Positions 1 to 10,999 are shown, counted from the stretch's first letter. The stretch: 30,475 nt of DNA from Obelidium mucronatum (GCA_025765595.1 JAIVFH010000302.1:1-30475), one strand, 5' to 3'. Notes: generated from the letters alone by a model not told the origin. Numbers and translations are program-made.

Positions 1-1366
1 AAGCCGATTTGCTGATTAACGTTGTGTTGACCGAAAAGAGTGAAATCAGAACAGAACCGAGAATCATGAAGACTGGACCAATGTACAGAAATGGAAGATA
101 GGACAAGTACTTGGAAACATAGAGTCCAGACAAGATTGTTGTGATGACAGAGGATAGGACCATGGGCAGCTGTTGAATGCCAGCAGCTGTTGCCGACATG
201 TCATTAACGACTTGAAAAAAGAGTGTGACATAAAATATGCCAGCAAAAAACACAGCACTAAAGAGCACAGCAATGAGGAGAAGCGGCAGGACGCTTGGGT
301 TTTCAAAGAGTTCGAATGGAATCATTGGGTTCGCGGATTGGGTTTGCCACCAAACTGTGAATCCAATCAGTAATGGAGAAATTGCGAAGCTTCCGATGAC
401 TTGGGCACTTTTCCAAGGCCATACAGTTCCTCCCATTTGAATAGGAAGGAGAAGGGTTGTGAGAGTTGCGAATATCGCCAAGGTTCCGACCACGTCGATT
501 TTCTTTGCCTTTTGAGCAAAAGAACCTTCTGGGATTGGCATTGAGCAGAAGAGAAAAACGAGAATGGAAAAGAGGCCAATAGGAACGTTGAGGTAGAAGC
601 ACCAACGCCATGAGATCTTGTCAGATAGCACCCCGCCAACAACGGGCCCTAAAATCGACGAAACACCAAATATCGCGCCAATAATTCCTTGATAAGCTCC
701 TGGACTCAGTTGATTCAGGATTCATGATAACAGAGAAAAAATAACTGATCATACCTCTTTCTTTTAAAGAAACAATATCCGATACTACTATTGTAGAAAG
801 ACTAAAAATTCCACCCGTTCCAAATCCTGCAATCGCACGGGACGCAATTAACATGTCCATAGAAGTGGAAGCACCGCATAGAATAGAGCCAAAAACAAAA
901 AGAATAATCGAAGCCACAAACGGCCACTTGCGGCCGAAAACATCAGCAAGTTTCCCGAACCTTGTTAGTATGTCAAGGTTAGATTTGTGAACCAATTTGG
1001 CATGATGGTTGGCCTTACAAGATATCGACCGAGCAACCACAAAGAAGGAAAACCGATCCAATCCACGGTGCCTTTTCCTGCTCCCCGAATTCTTCGATAA
1101 TGCTGCGCAGAGCAGTTGACACTATGGTTCCGTCGAGGGCGGCCAGCTGTTGTGATGTTATGTCAGCTCGAGGTTTCAAAGGTAGACAAAACAAAGCAGT
1201 ATCTAACCATAAATGCAGCACAAGTAGCAACGAAGACCAGAATGAATTGAATTCGTGGCAGCGGAATCATTATAGCATCCAAATCTCCAGGAATGGCTTG
1301 ATCAGAATCTTCAGCCTTTGTAGCAGGAGCGACATCAGATACCATAAACTCCTCAGACGTACTCAT
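1..1366 (-). CDS. MFS transporter, DHA2-like 14-TM drug:H+ antiporter family (5' part; runs off the window)
   Basis: Predicted proton-coupled exporter in the plasma or vacuolar membrane. Exons on the minus strand are 1366-1208, 1146-1019, 960-755 and 698-1. All three introns are GT-AG, 56-61 bp, and keep phase. The visible 397 residues contain the first-helix LDGTIVSTAL motif, the loop 2-3 motif GKLADVFGRK (MFS motif A), the TM4-type motif RAIAGFGTGG, and SWRWCFYLNVPIG, typical of the 14-spanner DHA2 family. The reading frame is still open at base 1, so the last helices lie outside the window. The start is the first ATG of the open frame, ahead of an acidic cytoplasmic tail of about 30 residues. 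The substrate cannot be read from the sequence; fungal relatives export drugs, siderophores or toxic metabolites. GET1 lies 137 bp upstream on the same strand. Confidence 0.9.
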
Positions 1367-1503
1367 TGTTGGTCTAAGGCGACTGCGGTTGTTCCTGCTT
1401 TTTAAGTCATTTCATGGATTTGATTTTGTTCCGTCAAGCCTCAACAAGCCCAAGTCAGCCATGAAGAGCTTTATTATCAAAATTCCGCGGAAACAATTGT
1501 ATT

Positions 1504-2399
1504 TCATTCAGTCTTGACAGTCTTTCCAGCGTCAGCGGCAGGTGATACAACCGCAACAGTGGACGAGGCAATCAATTTAGTTGCAGTCAACACTTTCTTG
1601 ATGACATTCTTGGAGGCAAAAAGCCAAAAGGCGACCGACACTGAGCCTTGTATTCACGGTGAATAAACATTTAATTGAACAGTTTAGAAGAACACATACC
1701 AGCCGGAGCAAACGGCATACTGAGCATTCGGGAAAACGGACCAACAAACCCAGTTGGAACAAAGAACATTGGAGTCTTTCTGTACGTCAGCACGATACTA
1801 ATGTGAAGAATCCAGACAGCGATCCAAACTCCCCAAGAGACGGTACGCTCAAAAGAAGATTTCTCAGATCCTTGAGCTTTCACTAATCGGGGAAGGGGTT
1901 ATTAATGTTGGATGAAGCTTATGATTCTGGCCGCCTCGTCCATAAATTGAACTTTCATCATCTTCCTATTTCTTTTTCATCCATGTTCATATGTGTGTTT
2001 CCCATCCGTCCAATTTGCCATGATCCGTTCGAAACACTCAGATGAAACCTTGCCCAAGCGCTTACCCAAAGCAGCAAACTCATTTTCCAACTTATCATGC
2101 TTTCTCCTTTCTTTTGCCCATCTAGCAAATTCATCCTGCGCAGAAATAGAGTTCATGGTCTTTTTGGCCTCGATGAGATCCTTCTTGATTTTAGCAATTT
2201 GCGCAGAAGCTTTTGAAGGAACGATTAATCGGAGGAATGAGTGAGTCGAAGCAGCAAGGGCGTTGTAGTTTGCATCGAGCAGAGTTGCGAGGACCCTTTT
2301 AGTTATGTGCGAGAGATGATTAGCCTGTGTCCTCTCTCCTTCCACTGGTGAGAGCAGTACTTACGCAAATAGAAAAACAAAGAGCATTGCAGTGGCCAT
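1504..2399 (-). CDS. GET1: Get1/WRB-type membrane receptor subunit of the GET pathway
   Basis: ER membrane protein that, with Get2, receives tail-anchored proteins from the ATPase Get3 and helps insert them. Exons are 2399-2365, 2295-2066, 1882-1700 and 1640-1504. Introns of 69, 183 and 59 bp are all GT-AG, giving 194 residues, the usual Get1 size. Visible are a short N-terminal hydrophobic stretch, the cytosolic coiled coil with the family hallmark DEFARWAKERRKHDKLENEF that contacts Get3, a second membrane segment (WGVWIAVWILHISIVLTYRK) followed by TPMFFVPTGFVGPF, and a third segment starting SVAFWLFA. The donor choices are supported because the assembled protein is colinear with the family. 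The first exon encodes only 11 complete codons. The gene is divergent from CCT8 across a 377 bp shared upstream region. Confidence 0.9.
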
Positions 2400-2776
2400 C
2401 GTTCTTCCGGTGTGGTGGTTGGGTGTTTGTTGGATTGACAAGAGGTTTTCTCAGTTATTTTGTTGACACTGAATCAAACACCAGGCATATTCAAATCCAT
2501 TACTACTGAGAGTGAGAAATAAAAGGCGTTTATATATTTTTTATTCTCCTTTTTCTTGGGTCGAACTTCTGTCAGAAAACTTCTTGAACGTCATGGAGAA
2601 GCCCTAAATCTCTTGCAAGAAATACAGCAATAATGAGAATGAAGTTTGGTGCCAGCTGGAGCTTTGTTGGCATTCGTTCTGATTTTGACAAAAGGGGTGG
2701 AAGTGAAGATTCAACCACAAAAAAAAACACCCACCAACAACAACTTCCGCTCAAACATCAACTCAAAACTGCAAAA
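2400..2776. promoter_or_regulatory. Divergent intergenic region between GET1 and CCT8
   Basis: These 377 bp separate the two start codons, so both promoters must be here. The stretch around 2521-2555 is AT-rich (tatatattttttattctcc). I see no convincing open frame, RNA gene or repeat. No specific regulatory site could be assigned. Confidence 0.5.
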
Positions 2777-5004
2777 ATGGCTCTCAAGATTCCAAAGATG
2801 GGTTTAAACACAATGCTGAAGGACGGGTACAAGGTGGGACGAACGGCTCAATATTGGACAGTTCATGACACCTTACTCTTAAACAAAACAGCACATGCAA
2901 GGACTCGACGAAGCCGTGTACAGAAACATTGCGGCTACTCGCGAATTGTCTCAAATTACTCGAACATCGCTTGGACCAAATGGTACCGGGTTTGCAACCA
3001 AAAGTCCAAGCATTGCTGTAAAGACTAACACACTTCCAATTCACTGCAAGGCCGGAACAAAATGGTCATTAATCATCTGGAAAAGTTGTTTGTCACAAAC
3101 GATGCTGCCACAATTATCAAGGAATTGGAAGTCATTCACCCAGCAGCAAAGTTACTTGTAATGGCCTCGCAACAGCAAGAAGCGGAGGTACATAATATAT
3201 TTCCTTATGTTCTTGTGATGGAACTGGTCGAATTGGTTTGGTGCGTGGTAGAACAGGGCGGCGTAAGCTCTGGGGTGGAAATGCCGATTCTCGTTCCCGA
3301 TTTGTGAATAGGAGTGGAAACTTGTGTGCTGATCTGGGCATATTGGATTGTGCTTATTGTATTGCTCTTCGTCCTAACTTTTGATTCCAGATGGGAGACG
3401 CCACCAACTTCGTGGTTGTCTTTGCTGGAGAGCTTTTGCAACAAGCGGAGTACTTGTTGAAGATGGGCTTGCACCCAAGTGAAATCATCGATGGATATGA
3501 AGTTGCAGTCAAAAAGTCGTACGAAATTCTGCAAAGTATGTTCATTGGCGATTCATTGTTTATCCTGCTAAACTATAACTCACGCCAAAAAAGCTCTGCA
3601 AGTTCATACTCTCGAGAACCCACACTCCAAGTCTGACTTGATGGCCCTTGTTAAGCCAGCCATTGCTTCTAAGCAATACGGATATGAAGACTTGCTTGCC
3701 GAAGTCGTTGCCCAAGCCGCCCTTGAAATCATGCCCAAGACTGCTAGTCAATTCAATGTTGATTCCATTCGTGTTGTCAAGATTCTTGGTGGAAGTATTC
3801 ATGACACCAAGGTGGTGCGAGGAATGGTCTTTGGACGCGAAGCTGAAGGTTGAATCTGATCAAACATTCTCTGCCAGGTTAATTTCTAACTCTTGTTTTA
3901 GGTATTGTGACTTCAACCACAAAAGCCAAGATTGCCATCTACACGTGCCCAATTGACGTTTCCTTGACTGAAACAAAGGGAACAGTTTTGATCCACAATG
4001 CTAAGGAAATGTTGAGTTTCAGCAAGGGTGAAGAATCCAAGCTCGAGGAGGTAAGGAATTCCAATTCACTAATACTGGCATTAATATATAATTCATCGTT
4101 AGGCTATCAAGCAAATTGCTGATGCCGGTGTGAAAGTCGTTGTCACTGGTTCCGGAATTGGTGAACTTGCATTGCATTTTATGAACCGTTACAACATTAT
4201 GGTTGTCAAGATCTTGTCCAAATTCGACATCCGCAGATTGTGCAAGGTCGTCGGAGCGACTGCGTTGACACGATTGGGAGCCCCAACTCCGGAAGAGATG
4301 GGATACTGTGATGTTGTTGAAGGTGTTGAGATTGGAAGCGACCGATGTACCGTTTTCCGTCAAGGTAAATAGCCACAGCACATGCTATTGAAGGATCTTA
4401 TCATTCGATTTCAGAGGATGAATCCACAAAGACAGCCACAATTGTGCTCCGTGGTGGTACCACTAACTCTATTGATGACCTGGAGCGTGCTGTCGACGAT
4501 GGAGTCAATGTGATTAAAGCTGCCGTTAAAGACGGTCGTCTTGTTGCCGGAGCCGGAGCCACTGAAATTGAATTAGCTAGAAAGCTTACGGAGATCGGTG
4601 AACGCACCGCTGGATTGAACCAATACGCCATCAAGAAGTTCGCCCAGGCCTTTGAAGTGATTCCCAGAACTTTGGCGGAGAATGCCGGTCTCGATGTATG
4701 TGTTTTGGTACATGTTGTTTCTTTGGCTGACAGGGTGTTTTAGTCGACGGAAGTTCTCTCCCGCCTGTATGCCACCCACCAAGCTGGCAACCCTTCAACT
4801 GGTGTTGATATTGAAGGGGAGGATAACCAAGTGTTGGACGCTTCTAAGGCTGGAATCTACGACTTGCTCAGCGTCAAGCAGATGGCCATCAAACTCGCAA
4901 CTCACACTGCATGCACTATCTTGAGTGTTGACCAAATCATTATGAGCAAACCTGCGGGTGGCCCTAAAGTCCCCCAACAAGCAAGAGGGGAGGATGATGA
5001 TTAA
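2777..5004 (+). CDS. CCT8: Chaperonin CCT/TRiC subunit theta
   Basis: Subunit of the cytosolic eight-membered chaperonin ring that folds actin, tubulin and other proteins using ATP. Exons are 2777-2833, 2892-2982, 3051-3187, 3391-3535, 3594-3848, 3902-4050, 4103-4364, 4415-4695 and 4744-5004, giving 545 residues, the normal CCT8 length. Theta-specific landmarks are the start MALKIPKMGLNTMLKDGYK, GLDEAVYRNIAATREL, NKMVINHLEKLFVTNDAAT, ATIVLRGGTTNSIDDLERAV, AGAGATEIELA and the C-terminal VDQIIMSKPAGGPK ending in an acidic tail. One oddity is that the nucleotide-binding motif, normally GDGT(N/T), reads GDATN at 3394-3408. The exon boundary lies 3 bp upstream (3390/3391), so an alternative acceptor would not restore it. 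All eight introns are GT-AG. The SDR gene starts 149 bp downstream on the same strand. Confidence 0.96.
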
Positions 5005-5153
5005 GAGGAGGGTGTGGTGTGGATGACAGCAATGTTTCCTTTCTGCTTTTGTTTTATTTGTTTGTTTGTTTTTGTAAGTTATATAAGCTTGTGTTTACAA
5101 GGATTATATTGGGCAACTGGCAATAATGAATGGCCTGATTGAGACCAAGAAAA

Positions 5154-6286
5154 ATGATTGAAACCATCTTCGCAGTCGTTGGGTTTCTTTGCCTTGCAGT
5201 GTACATTGTTCCCTTGATCTTCCAGACCCTCTTTTACAGAGTTCAGAACTTGAAGAAGAAGTATAATGCGAACTGGGCTCTTGTTACTGGTCAGTTGATC
5301 ACGTTTTCCAACCGATTCGTGCAACAAACTTATATACCTGCAGGAGGTAGCTCTGGGATCGGACTTGCACTTACTGAAACTCTGGCTGGACAGGGCATTA
5401 ACGTTGTAGTGGTGGGTATTTTGTTCGATGGTTGCGAACTTGAACTCACTCACACAACTAGGCTGCACTTGACGATGCTTTGTTGAAAGCTGCCAAACAA
5501 AACTTGCCCAAAAAGTTCCCAAATATTCAGTTTCGTTTTGCAGCGGTGAATTTGGGTGCGACTGACTCCAAAGTGTACATGACTCCATTGAAGGAGGCGA
5601 CCGATGATATTACCGTTGAATTAGTGTTTAACAATGCTGGTGAGATTGAATGGGAAAGATCTTCGGTGAACTTATTGACTCATGACATCAATGTAGGATA
5701 CATTCTTGTGGGACTCTTCCACTTGACATCCATTGAAGCCTTGATTGCAAACTTGAATTGCAACAACACTGCCGCTGTCCACATTACCCACCACTTTTCC
5801 GCGAAAATGATTGCCGGGAAAACCAAGGGAGCCATCTGCTTCACCTCTAGTCCCGGTGGATTCATGGCATCCCCAATGGCATGCATGTACAGCACCACAA
5901 AAGCTTTCTTGACCAACTTTGCAACTTCAATCGCGCCTGAACTCGTTGTCGAAGGAATCGACGTTTGCGTTGTCCACCCAAGTCCCACAAACACTGGATT
6001 CTATCAAGGCGCCGGTCTCATGAGTGCTTTGAAAATGTTCCAAAAGACGGCCGTAAGCCCTCAACAGATTGCGAATGCCTTGTTCATGTGTGTGGGGAGA
6101 ACTGTTGTTGCCGATCACGGATACTATTCTGTTTTGAATCGTATTCTTTTGAAGTTTGTGGATTATACTGTCATGAGTGATTTGATGGTGTTGTTTGTGA
6201 GGGATCAAGCGGATTTCAAGAATATTAAGGCGGATCAGATTGCCAAGAGAGAGAAGGATGTTAAAAAGAGCGCGAAAGCTCAGTGA
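5154..6286 (+). CDS. Membrane-anchored short-chain dehydrogenase/reductase (HSD17B12/ketoacyl-CoA reductase-like)
   Basis: NAD(P)-dependent oxidoreductase of the classical SDR fold, probably on ER membranes. Exons are 5154-5289, 5344-5411, 5462-5639 and 5697-6286, giving 323 residues. An N-terminal hydrophobic helix (IFAVVGFLCLAVYIVPLIF) is followed by the cofactor motif TGGSSGIG, which is assembled across intron 1. Then come NNAG, the catalytic Ser in FTSS, the YSTTK active-site Tyr/Lys pair, and VCVVHPSP. The start is the ATG just before the helix. The third intron (5640-5696) is 57 nt, in frame and stop-free, so unspliced RNA would encode 19 extra residues between NNAG and YILVGLFHLTS. Comparison with the family supports its removal. 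The resemblance is to fatty acyl or steroid reductases, but the substrate is unknown. The lysine-rich C-terminus is not a canonical KKxx signal. Confidence 0.88.
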
Positions 6287-6337
6287 ATGTATTTTTTTTG
6301 AAGTTTGAGGCAGCGAGTAAAGAAATCTCTGCAATGA

Positions 6338-7848
6338 ATGAATAAGAGCATGCCCCCTTTTGTTGAGAAAATTTCACTCACCAATCAGATGTCGACGTTG
6401 TTGAATCTCGGCAGCAACAACCCAACGCTTCCCTTACACTTTTCGCACTCGACCAATAGCGACAAGTATCGACGAAGTGGAATCAGGGCTCTTGTTATCC
6501 GCTATGTCCGCGCAATCATCAATGATCAAAAAACTAGAAACGTTTTTTTCTTCCTTCTGCTCAATATTGTGTTTACGGTCGTTGAGTTTGTCTATGGCTG
6601 GTGGACAAATAGTCTGGGTCTTCTCTCGGATGCTGTGCACATGTTGTTTGACTCTACGGCATTGATCTTGTCCCTGTGGGCGTCTGTAGTGGCGAAATGG
6701 CCAGCAACCAGCAACTATACCTACGGGTAAACACTTTCCAACTGATTTTTTAAGATTTGTTTTTATTTTGATGCATGTTCTTTTTCACACTTTAGCTTTG
6801 GTCGAGTAGAGACGTTGACAGGATTTGCAAACGCTCTTGCATTGGTGTTTGCTTCACTTGGAATTATCTGGGAAGCGTGTGAAAGAATGTTTGATCCACC
6901 AAAGATTGAAACCGATTCGTTGCTGACTGTTTCGATTCTTGGGCTCTTGGTGAACTTAGTTGGAATATTTGGTGGGTGTTTTTTTTTCCAATACTGCTCA
7001 AACGTATTAATCCGATAATAAAAGCATTCGATCACGGGGGTATGGGTCATGATCATGGTCATGGAGGCCATGGTCACTCGCATGGACATGAATTCTTCTC
7101 ATTTGGATCTCAACATGAACCAACAAAGGGGCATGATGACCATGGGCATGCCGGACATGATGACCATTCGCATGGTGGCGGTCACTCTCATGGAGGGGGT
7201 CATTCTCACGGAAGTCATGATGATCATGGACACAGTCATGGTGGAAACGCTTACCCCGCTGACACATACAAGGAGCCCGCTAAAGCCCACAACCATGCGG
7301 GTCATAATCACGGCCACAACCCTTTGATGCATGGAATGTTTTTACACGTATTAAGTGATACCCTGGGATCTGTCGGAGTTATCATTTCTACACTACTAAT
7401 CAAGTACCTGGGTGAGTTCATTTGTTCCATCGCATTCATATTTGCTTTTGATTGGATTCTGATCTGCGAATTTTTGTGTTCTCAAGGCTGGACTTGGACG
7501 GATCCATTAATCTCACTCATAATTGCCCTTCTCACTCTCGTTTCCATTTGGCCCCTCCTCAAGGGCTCCACAAATACACTGTTACAACGGATTCCCGAAT
7601 CCCTCGATCCATACCGTCTTTCCGAATGTTATCGCAAGATTTCACTCATGGAAGGAGTTGTTGGATACACAAATCCGCACTTTTGGGAGTTGTGTCAAGG
7701 AAAGAATATGGGAACAATCAAGATTCAAATTAACGATCAACGGTGTAACCCGGATTTATTGCGGATCAAGATTGTTGCCGTGTTTAGGGAGATTGGCGTG
7801 ACAGATTTGGTGGTTCAAATGGAGAGGGATGTTGTGCAAGGGTATTGA
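6338..7848 (+). CDS. Cation diffusion facilitator zinc transporter (ZnT7/Msc2-like)
   Basis: Predicted Zn2+/H+ exchanger that loads zinc into the secretory pathway. Exons are 6338-6726, 6796-6971, 7025-7411 and 7487-7848, giving 437 residues. Six membrane segments are recognisable. The two zinc-site motifs, HMLFD in TM2 and HVLSD in TM5, both fit HxxxD, the pattern of zinc-selective members. Between TM4 and TM5 lies a long His/Gly/Asp-rich loop (from about residue 189) built of HGH, HSHG and DHGH units, a cytosolic zinc-binding loop in this family. YGFGRVETL after TM2 is typical of the ZnT7/Msc2 branch. Only 51 bp separate it from the SDR stop codon. Just upstream, a five-codon ATG frame starts at 6288 and an ATG at 6334 (stop at 6343) overlaps the chosen start, so translation may be modulated or may begin at ATG 6350. 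Confidence 0.92.
7037..7320 (+). repeat. CATG/GGTCA-rich imperfect repeats encoding the zinc-transporter His loop
   Basis: Imperfect short repeats such as ggtcatgatcatggtcatgg encode the His-rich loop. Because CATG is self-complementary, several long frames without stops also appear on both strands here. They follow from the repeat and are not separate genes. Confidence 0.75.
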
Positions 7849-7985
7849 AGGGGTTTTTTTGAAGTATGAGCTATTTCTTTTTTACTTTATTCGGGATATA
7901 TGAGAATATGATATACGGTTTACATTATACTCTTTTGGGAGGTACTGTCTTTGAAGTGAAAAGACTCCCTGACTCATTTTGTCAG

Positions 7986-8076
7986 TTCCCGCCCGGCGCA
8001 AAGTTAGGGTAATTTTTACGGGGCTTCTCGAAATTCCCGCCGCATCGGCATCTGTCCAAAATGGCTTGATATAAAG
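7986..8076 (+). promoter_or_regulatory. Lectin gene promoter: two TTCCCGCC boxes and a TATA-like element
   Basis: Two identical octamers TTCCCGCC lie at 7986-7993 and 8034-8041, 48 bp apart. A TATAAAG sequence follows at 8070-8076, 52 bp before the lectin ATG. The octamers resemble E2F-type sites (TTTSSCGC) but lack the first T of the strict consensus. The function is inferred from spacing and sequence only. Confidence 0.4.
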
Positions 8077-8127
8077 ACAGAGTAAAGAAGACCCTATACC
8101 CATCTTGTGCTACTTTTTCACGGAAGA

Positions 8128-10874
8128 ATGGTAATTTTTTTCTCTAAGTCTTGCAACTCTTTCGTGGTAACCTGTACTTTACAACGGAAACACAGAAGTC
8201 AATCCAATGCCTTCCCATCATCCTGGTTTTATTTCTTGCACTCAGCGATGCGTTTCCTCTGGAAGGTGCATACCGACATGCTTATCGTCGTAATCCAATT
8301 ACTTCAAGCCACCCGGAATACGTTGTAACCAAAGTCATCACAAGGCATCGAACCAAGTCAACCACTTCAACAACGGTAAGGAACAGCGATGCTTTTATTA
8401 TTTTTATTTTTATTTTTATTTGTTTTTATTCTATTTTTTTTTTATTTTTTTTTTTGGTTTGTTTTCCTCATCGCTTATGGTTTTTGCAGACCACAACTTG
8501 TCCTGAGGAAACAGTATACGTGACAGAATATGATGAAAATCCGCCTGAAGTTTCAACCACCACATTGTCCCCCCCGTCATCCACTACATTCAATACGTTT
8601 GCAACGACTGCAACGACCACAGTTGGCAAGCAAATTGATGTAACAACAGCGACAACGACGACGACCATGGAAACAACTTCAACGTCTACCAAAACCACAT
8701 CTACATCTACTGAAACGACCTCCACCACTTCAGAGACAACCACAACATCCACAGAAACTACGTCTACTTCTACTGAAACGACTACTACTTCAGAAACTAC
8801 AACAACATCCACAGAAACAACGTCCACGTCTACCGAAACTACGACCACTACTTCAGTTACCACCACAACCTCCACAGAAACAACATCTACATCGACAGAA
8901 ACAACATCAACATCTACTGAAACAACGTCCACATCCACAGAAACAACGTCGACTTCTACTGAAACAACATCAACGTCTACTGAAACCTCGACCACTACAT
9001 CATCTACAGAAACAACGTCCACTTCCACAGAAACAACATCCACTACGTCCACAGAAACGTCGACCACGACTACAGAGACTACATCTACATCCACTACTAC
9101 TGGAACCACCTCGACTACTTCTGAAACCACTACGACTTCAACACCACCAGTGACTTCTAATTCCTCCGCTTTTACCCCAACCGCCTCAACTGCTTCAAAA
9201 ACCACTACAACGTCCACTGAAACCACTACCACATCAGAAACCACCGCCACCACCACAACATTTACAAAAACTACATCCACATCTTCCACCTTGACAACCA
9301 CTACAACTACAACTACCCAAACAACTTCCACATCATCAACAACTTCAACGCGCACCACAACCACAACCTCCTACTTCCCAACCCCAACAATATACTGCCA
9401 ACTCACATATGGCGCAGGCTATATCGCAGCAACCGTGAACGGCGCAACAACCCCCGGAACACTCATTGGTCTTACACCAAACAGCACTGTTTCAAGCTCA
9501 AAGTTTGGGTTCGACGAACTGGGGAAAATCCACCTGCAATCGAACCCAAGTCTCTGTTTGGCGCCGAAATCGGTGACAATTACGAACCCCGTCTCGGGAA
9601 TATCAGGACCTTACAACCAATTGCAACTGGTGGATTGTTTAAACGCTTCTGTCCTGAAATGGAACCCTTTGAAAATGAATACAACCATGAATGGACAGAC
9701 TTTTTGTATGGATGATTATGGAACCTTTACGACTGATTTCAATCCGGTTGGGGTGTATCCTTGTAATACTCAGACATGGCAGTTTGGCGGGCAGTGTACG
9801 AAAGTGGATCCGGAGCCAATGCCGACGCGGTATTGTCAGTTGGTTTTTAGTAGCGGTGGGAACGGGTTGATTGCGGCGGCTTTGAATGGAGCGACTGGGT
9901 CTGGGACTTTGTTGGGACTGTCTGGGAATAGTACGAATCCGAATTCGCGGTTCGGATTGGATTCTGCGAATCGGTTGAGGTTTGAAGCGGATCCGACGCT
10001 TTGTGTTTCCTTGACGGCGGGGTATACACCTGGCGGGAGCGGGAGTTTTACGGGGTCTGCGTATCCGCAGTTGAGGTTGTTGGATTGTTTGGCTAGTAGT
10101 ACGGCGTTGCAGTGGTCGTTCTTGTCGTCGAATGGGTATACGACGTATAATGGGGCGCGGTATTGTTTGGACGACAACCAAGTGGCGACAAACGTGGGGA
10201 ATCCAATTGGGATTTGGACTTGTACCACCCAAAAGTGGGTCTTGGGAGGGTTCTGTGGACCTTTTGCAACGTCAACGACTACAACCACGACAAGCACAAG
10301 TTCATCTACTTCAACGTCAACCAAAACTTCCACGACGAGTACCTCGACAAAGACGACTACAACCTCAACAACAAAATCCACCACGTCAACAAGTACAACT
10401 ACAGGGACGACAACAACTTCGAGCACGTCTTCGACAACGACTCTGACGTTTGTTCCGACAGCTCCTCAGATCCCCTGTGGAGGCGCAAACGTTCAATACT
10501 TTGGCAGCTTGTACAATTCCAATCAATTGTCATGTATTGCTCCTGGAACCACTCTCAACTTTTGCCAAGGAATCACATCACCCAACTTTGGAACAGTGTT
10601 GATTATGCAGAGTGACGGAAACCTTGTATTATACCCTGTTGCTTCAAATGGGAAACCAGGGAATGCGCTTTGGTCCTCTGGCGGCGCCAACGCGAATGCG
10701 AAATCTGCGGTATTTGACACGAATGGGTATATGACGGTGGTCAACAAGCTTAGCATGTCGATTTGGTCAACTCAGAAGCAGACAAAGCAAGGCAGGTTTT
10801 GTGTTCAAAATGATGGGAACTTGGTACAGTATTCTAATGGTGACGCGACGGGCGCGGTTTGGAGTAGGTTTTAA
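8128..10874 (+). CDS. Secreted mucin-like protein with two ricin-like modules and a C-terminal bulb-type lectin module
   Basis: Predicted secreted or wall-associated carbohydrate-binding protein of 855 residues. Exons are 8128-8130, 8196-8375 and 8490-10874. The first coding exon is just the ATG. Splicing to 8196 yields a clear signal peptide, KSIQCLPIILVLFLALSDA. Residues about 62-355 are almost pure Thr/Ser with TETTSTS repeats, likely O-glycosylated. Two related Cys-containing modules follow (about 363-498 and 509-650). Each starts YCQL, contains NGAT, and ends TQ(T/K)W with GG and Cys, like QxW/ricin B repeats. A second Ser/Thr linker (about 652-715) leads to a bulb-lectin domain (about 725-855) with MQSDGNLVLY and VQNDGNLVQY, matching the mannose-binding QxDxNxVxY motif. 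Intron 2 (8376-8489, 114 bp, T-rich) is in frame and stop-free. Sugar specificity and role, for example surface adhesion, are inference. Confidence 0.85.
8640..9375 (+). repeat. Low-complexity Thr/Ser codon repeat (mucin region)
   Basis: Tandem degenerate units of about 21 bp (roughly actgaaacaacatccacatct) encode TETTSTS. The coding strand is almost devoid of G, so the opposite strand is open for about 300 codons of Val/Asp-rich sequence with no protein character. A shorter related tract lies at 10265-10450 between the lectin modules. Confidence 0.85.
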
Positions 10875-10999
10875 AAAAATAGTTGATTGATTTAAAATTG
10901 TGTATTATTATTATATATAAATATATTTCTTTTTATTTTTTAAAATTTAATGTTTATTGTTATATTTTATATGTTATTTATAGAGTTTTTATAAAAACA

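Noticed and set aside
2572..2754. Minus-strand frame of 60 codons in the GET1-CCT8 spacer
   Set aside because: No similarity or domain features, and it lies where both promoters are expected.
7007..7332. His- and Met-rich open frames on both strands
   Set aside because: They arise because CATG-rich repeats are self-complementary; only the frame continuous with the zinc-transporter helices is real.
8468..9364. 298-codon open frame on the minus strand, Val/Asp-rich
   Set aside because: It is the antisense shadow of the Thr/Ser codon repeats; composition is extreme (VDVVSVEV) and it has no domain features.
9639..10426. Long minus-strand frames opposite the lectin modules
   Set aside because: Arg/Pro- or Val-rich translations are shadows of skewed codon use; the plus-strand modules have paired Cys and repeat homology.
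10883..10999. In-frame upstream extension of the aminotransferase (Ile/Tyr/Phe-rich)
   Set aside because: No ATG, extreme AT content, and the family N-terminus begins near 11000; it is the leader or promoter.
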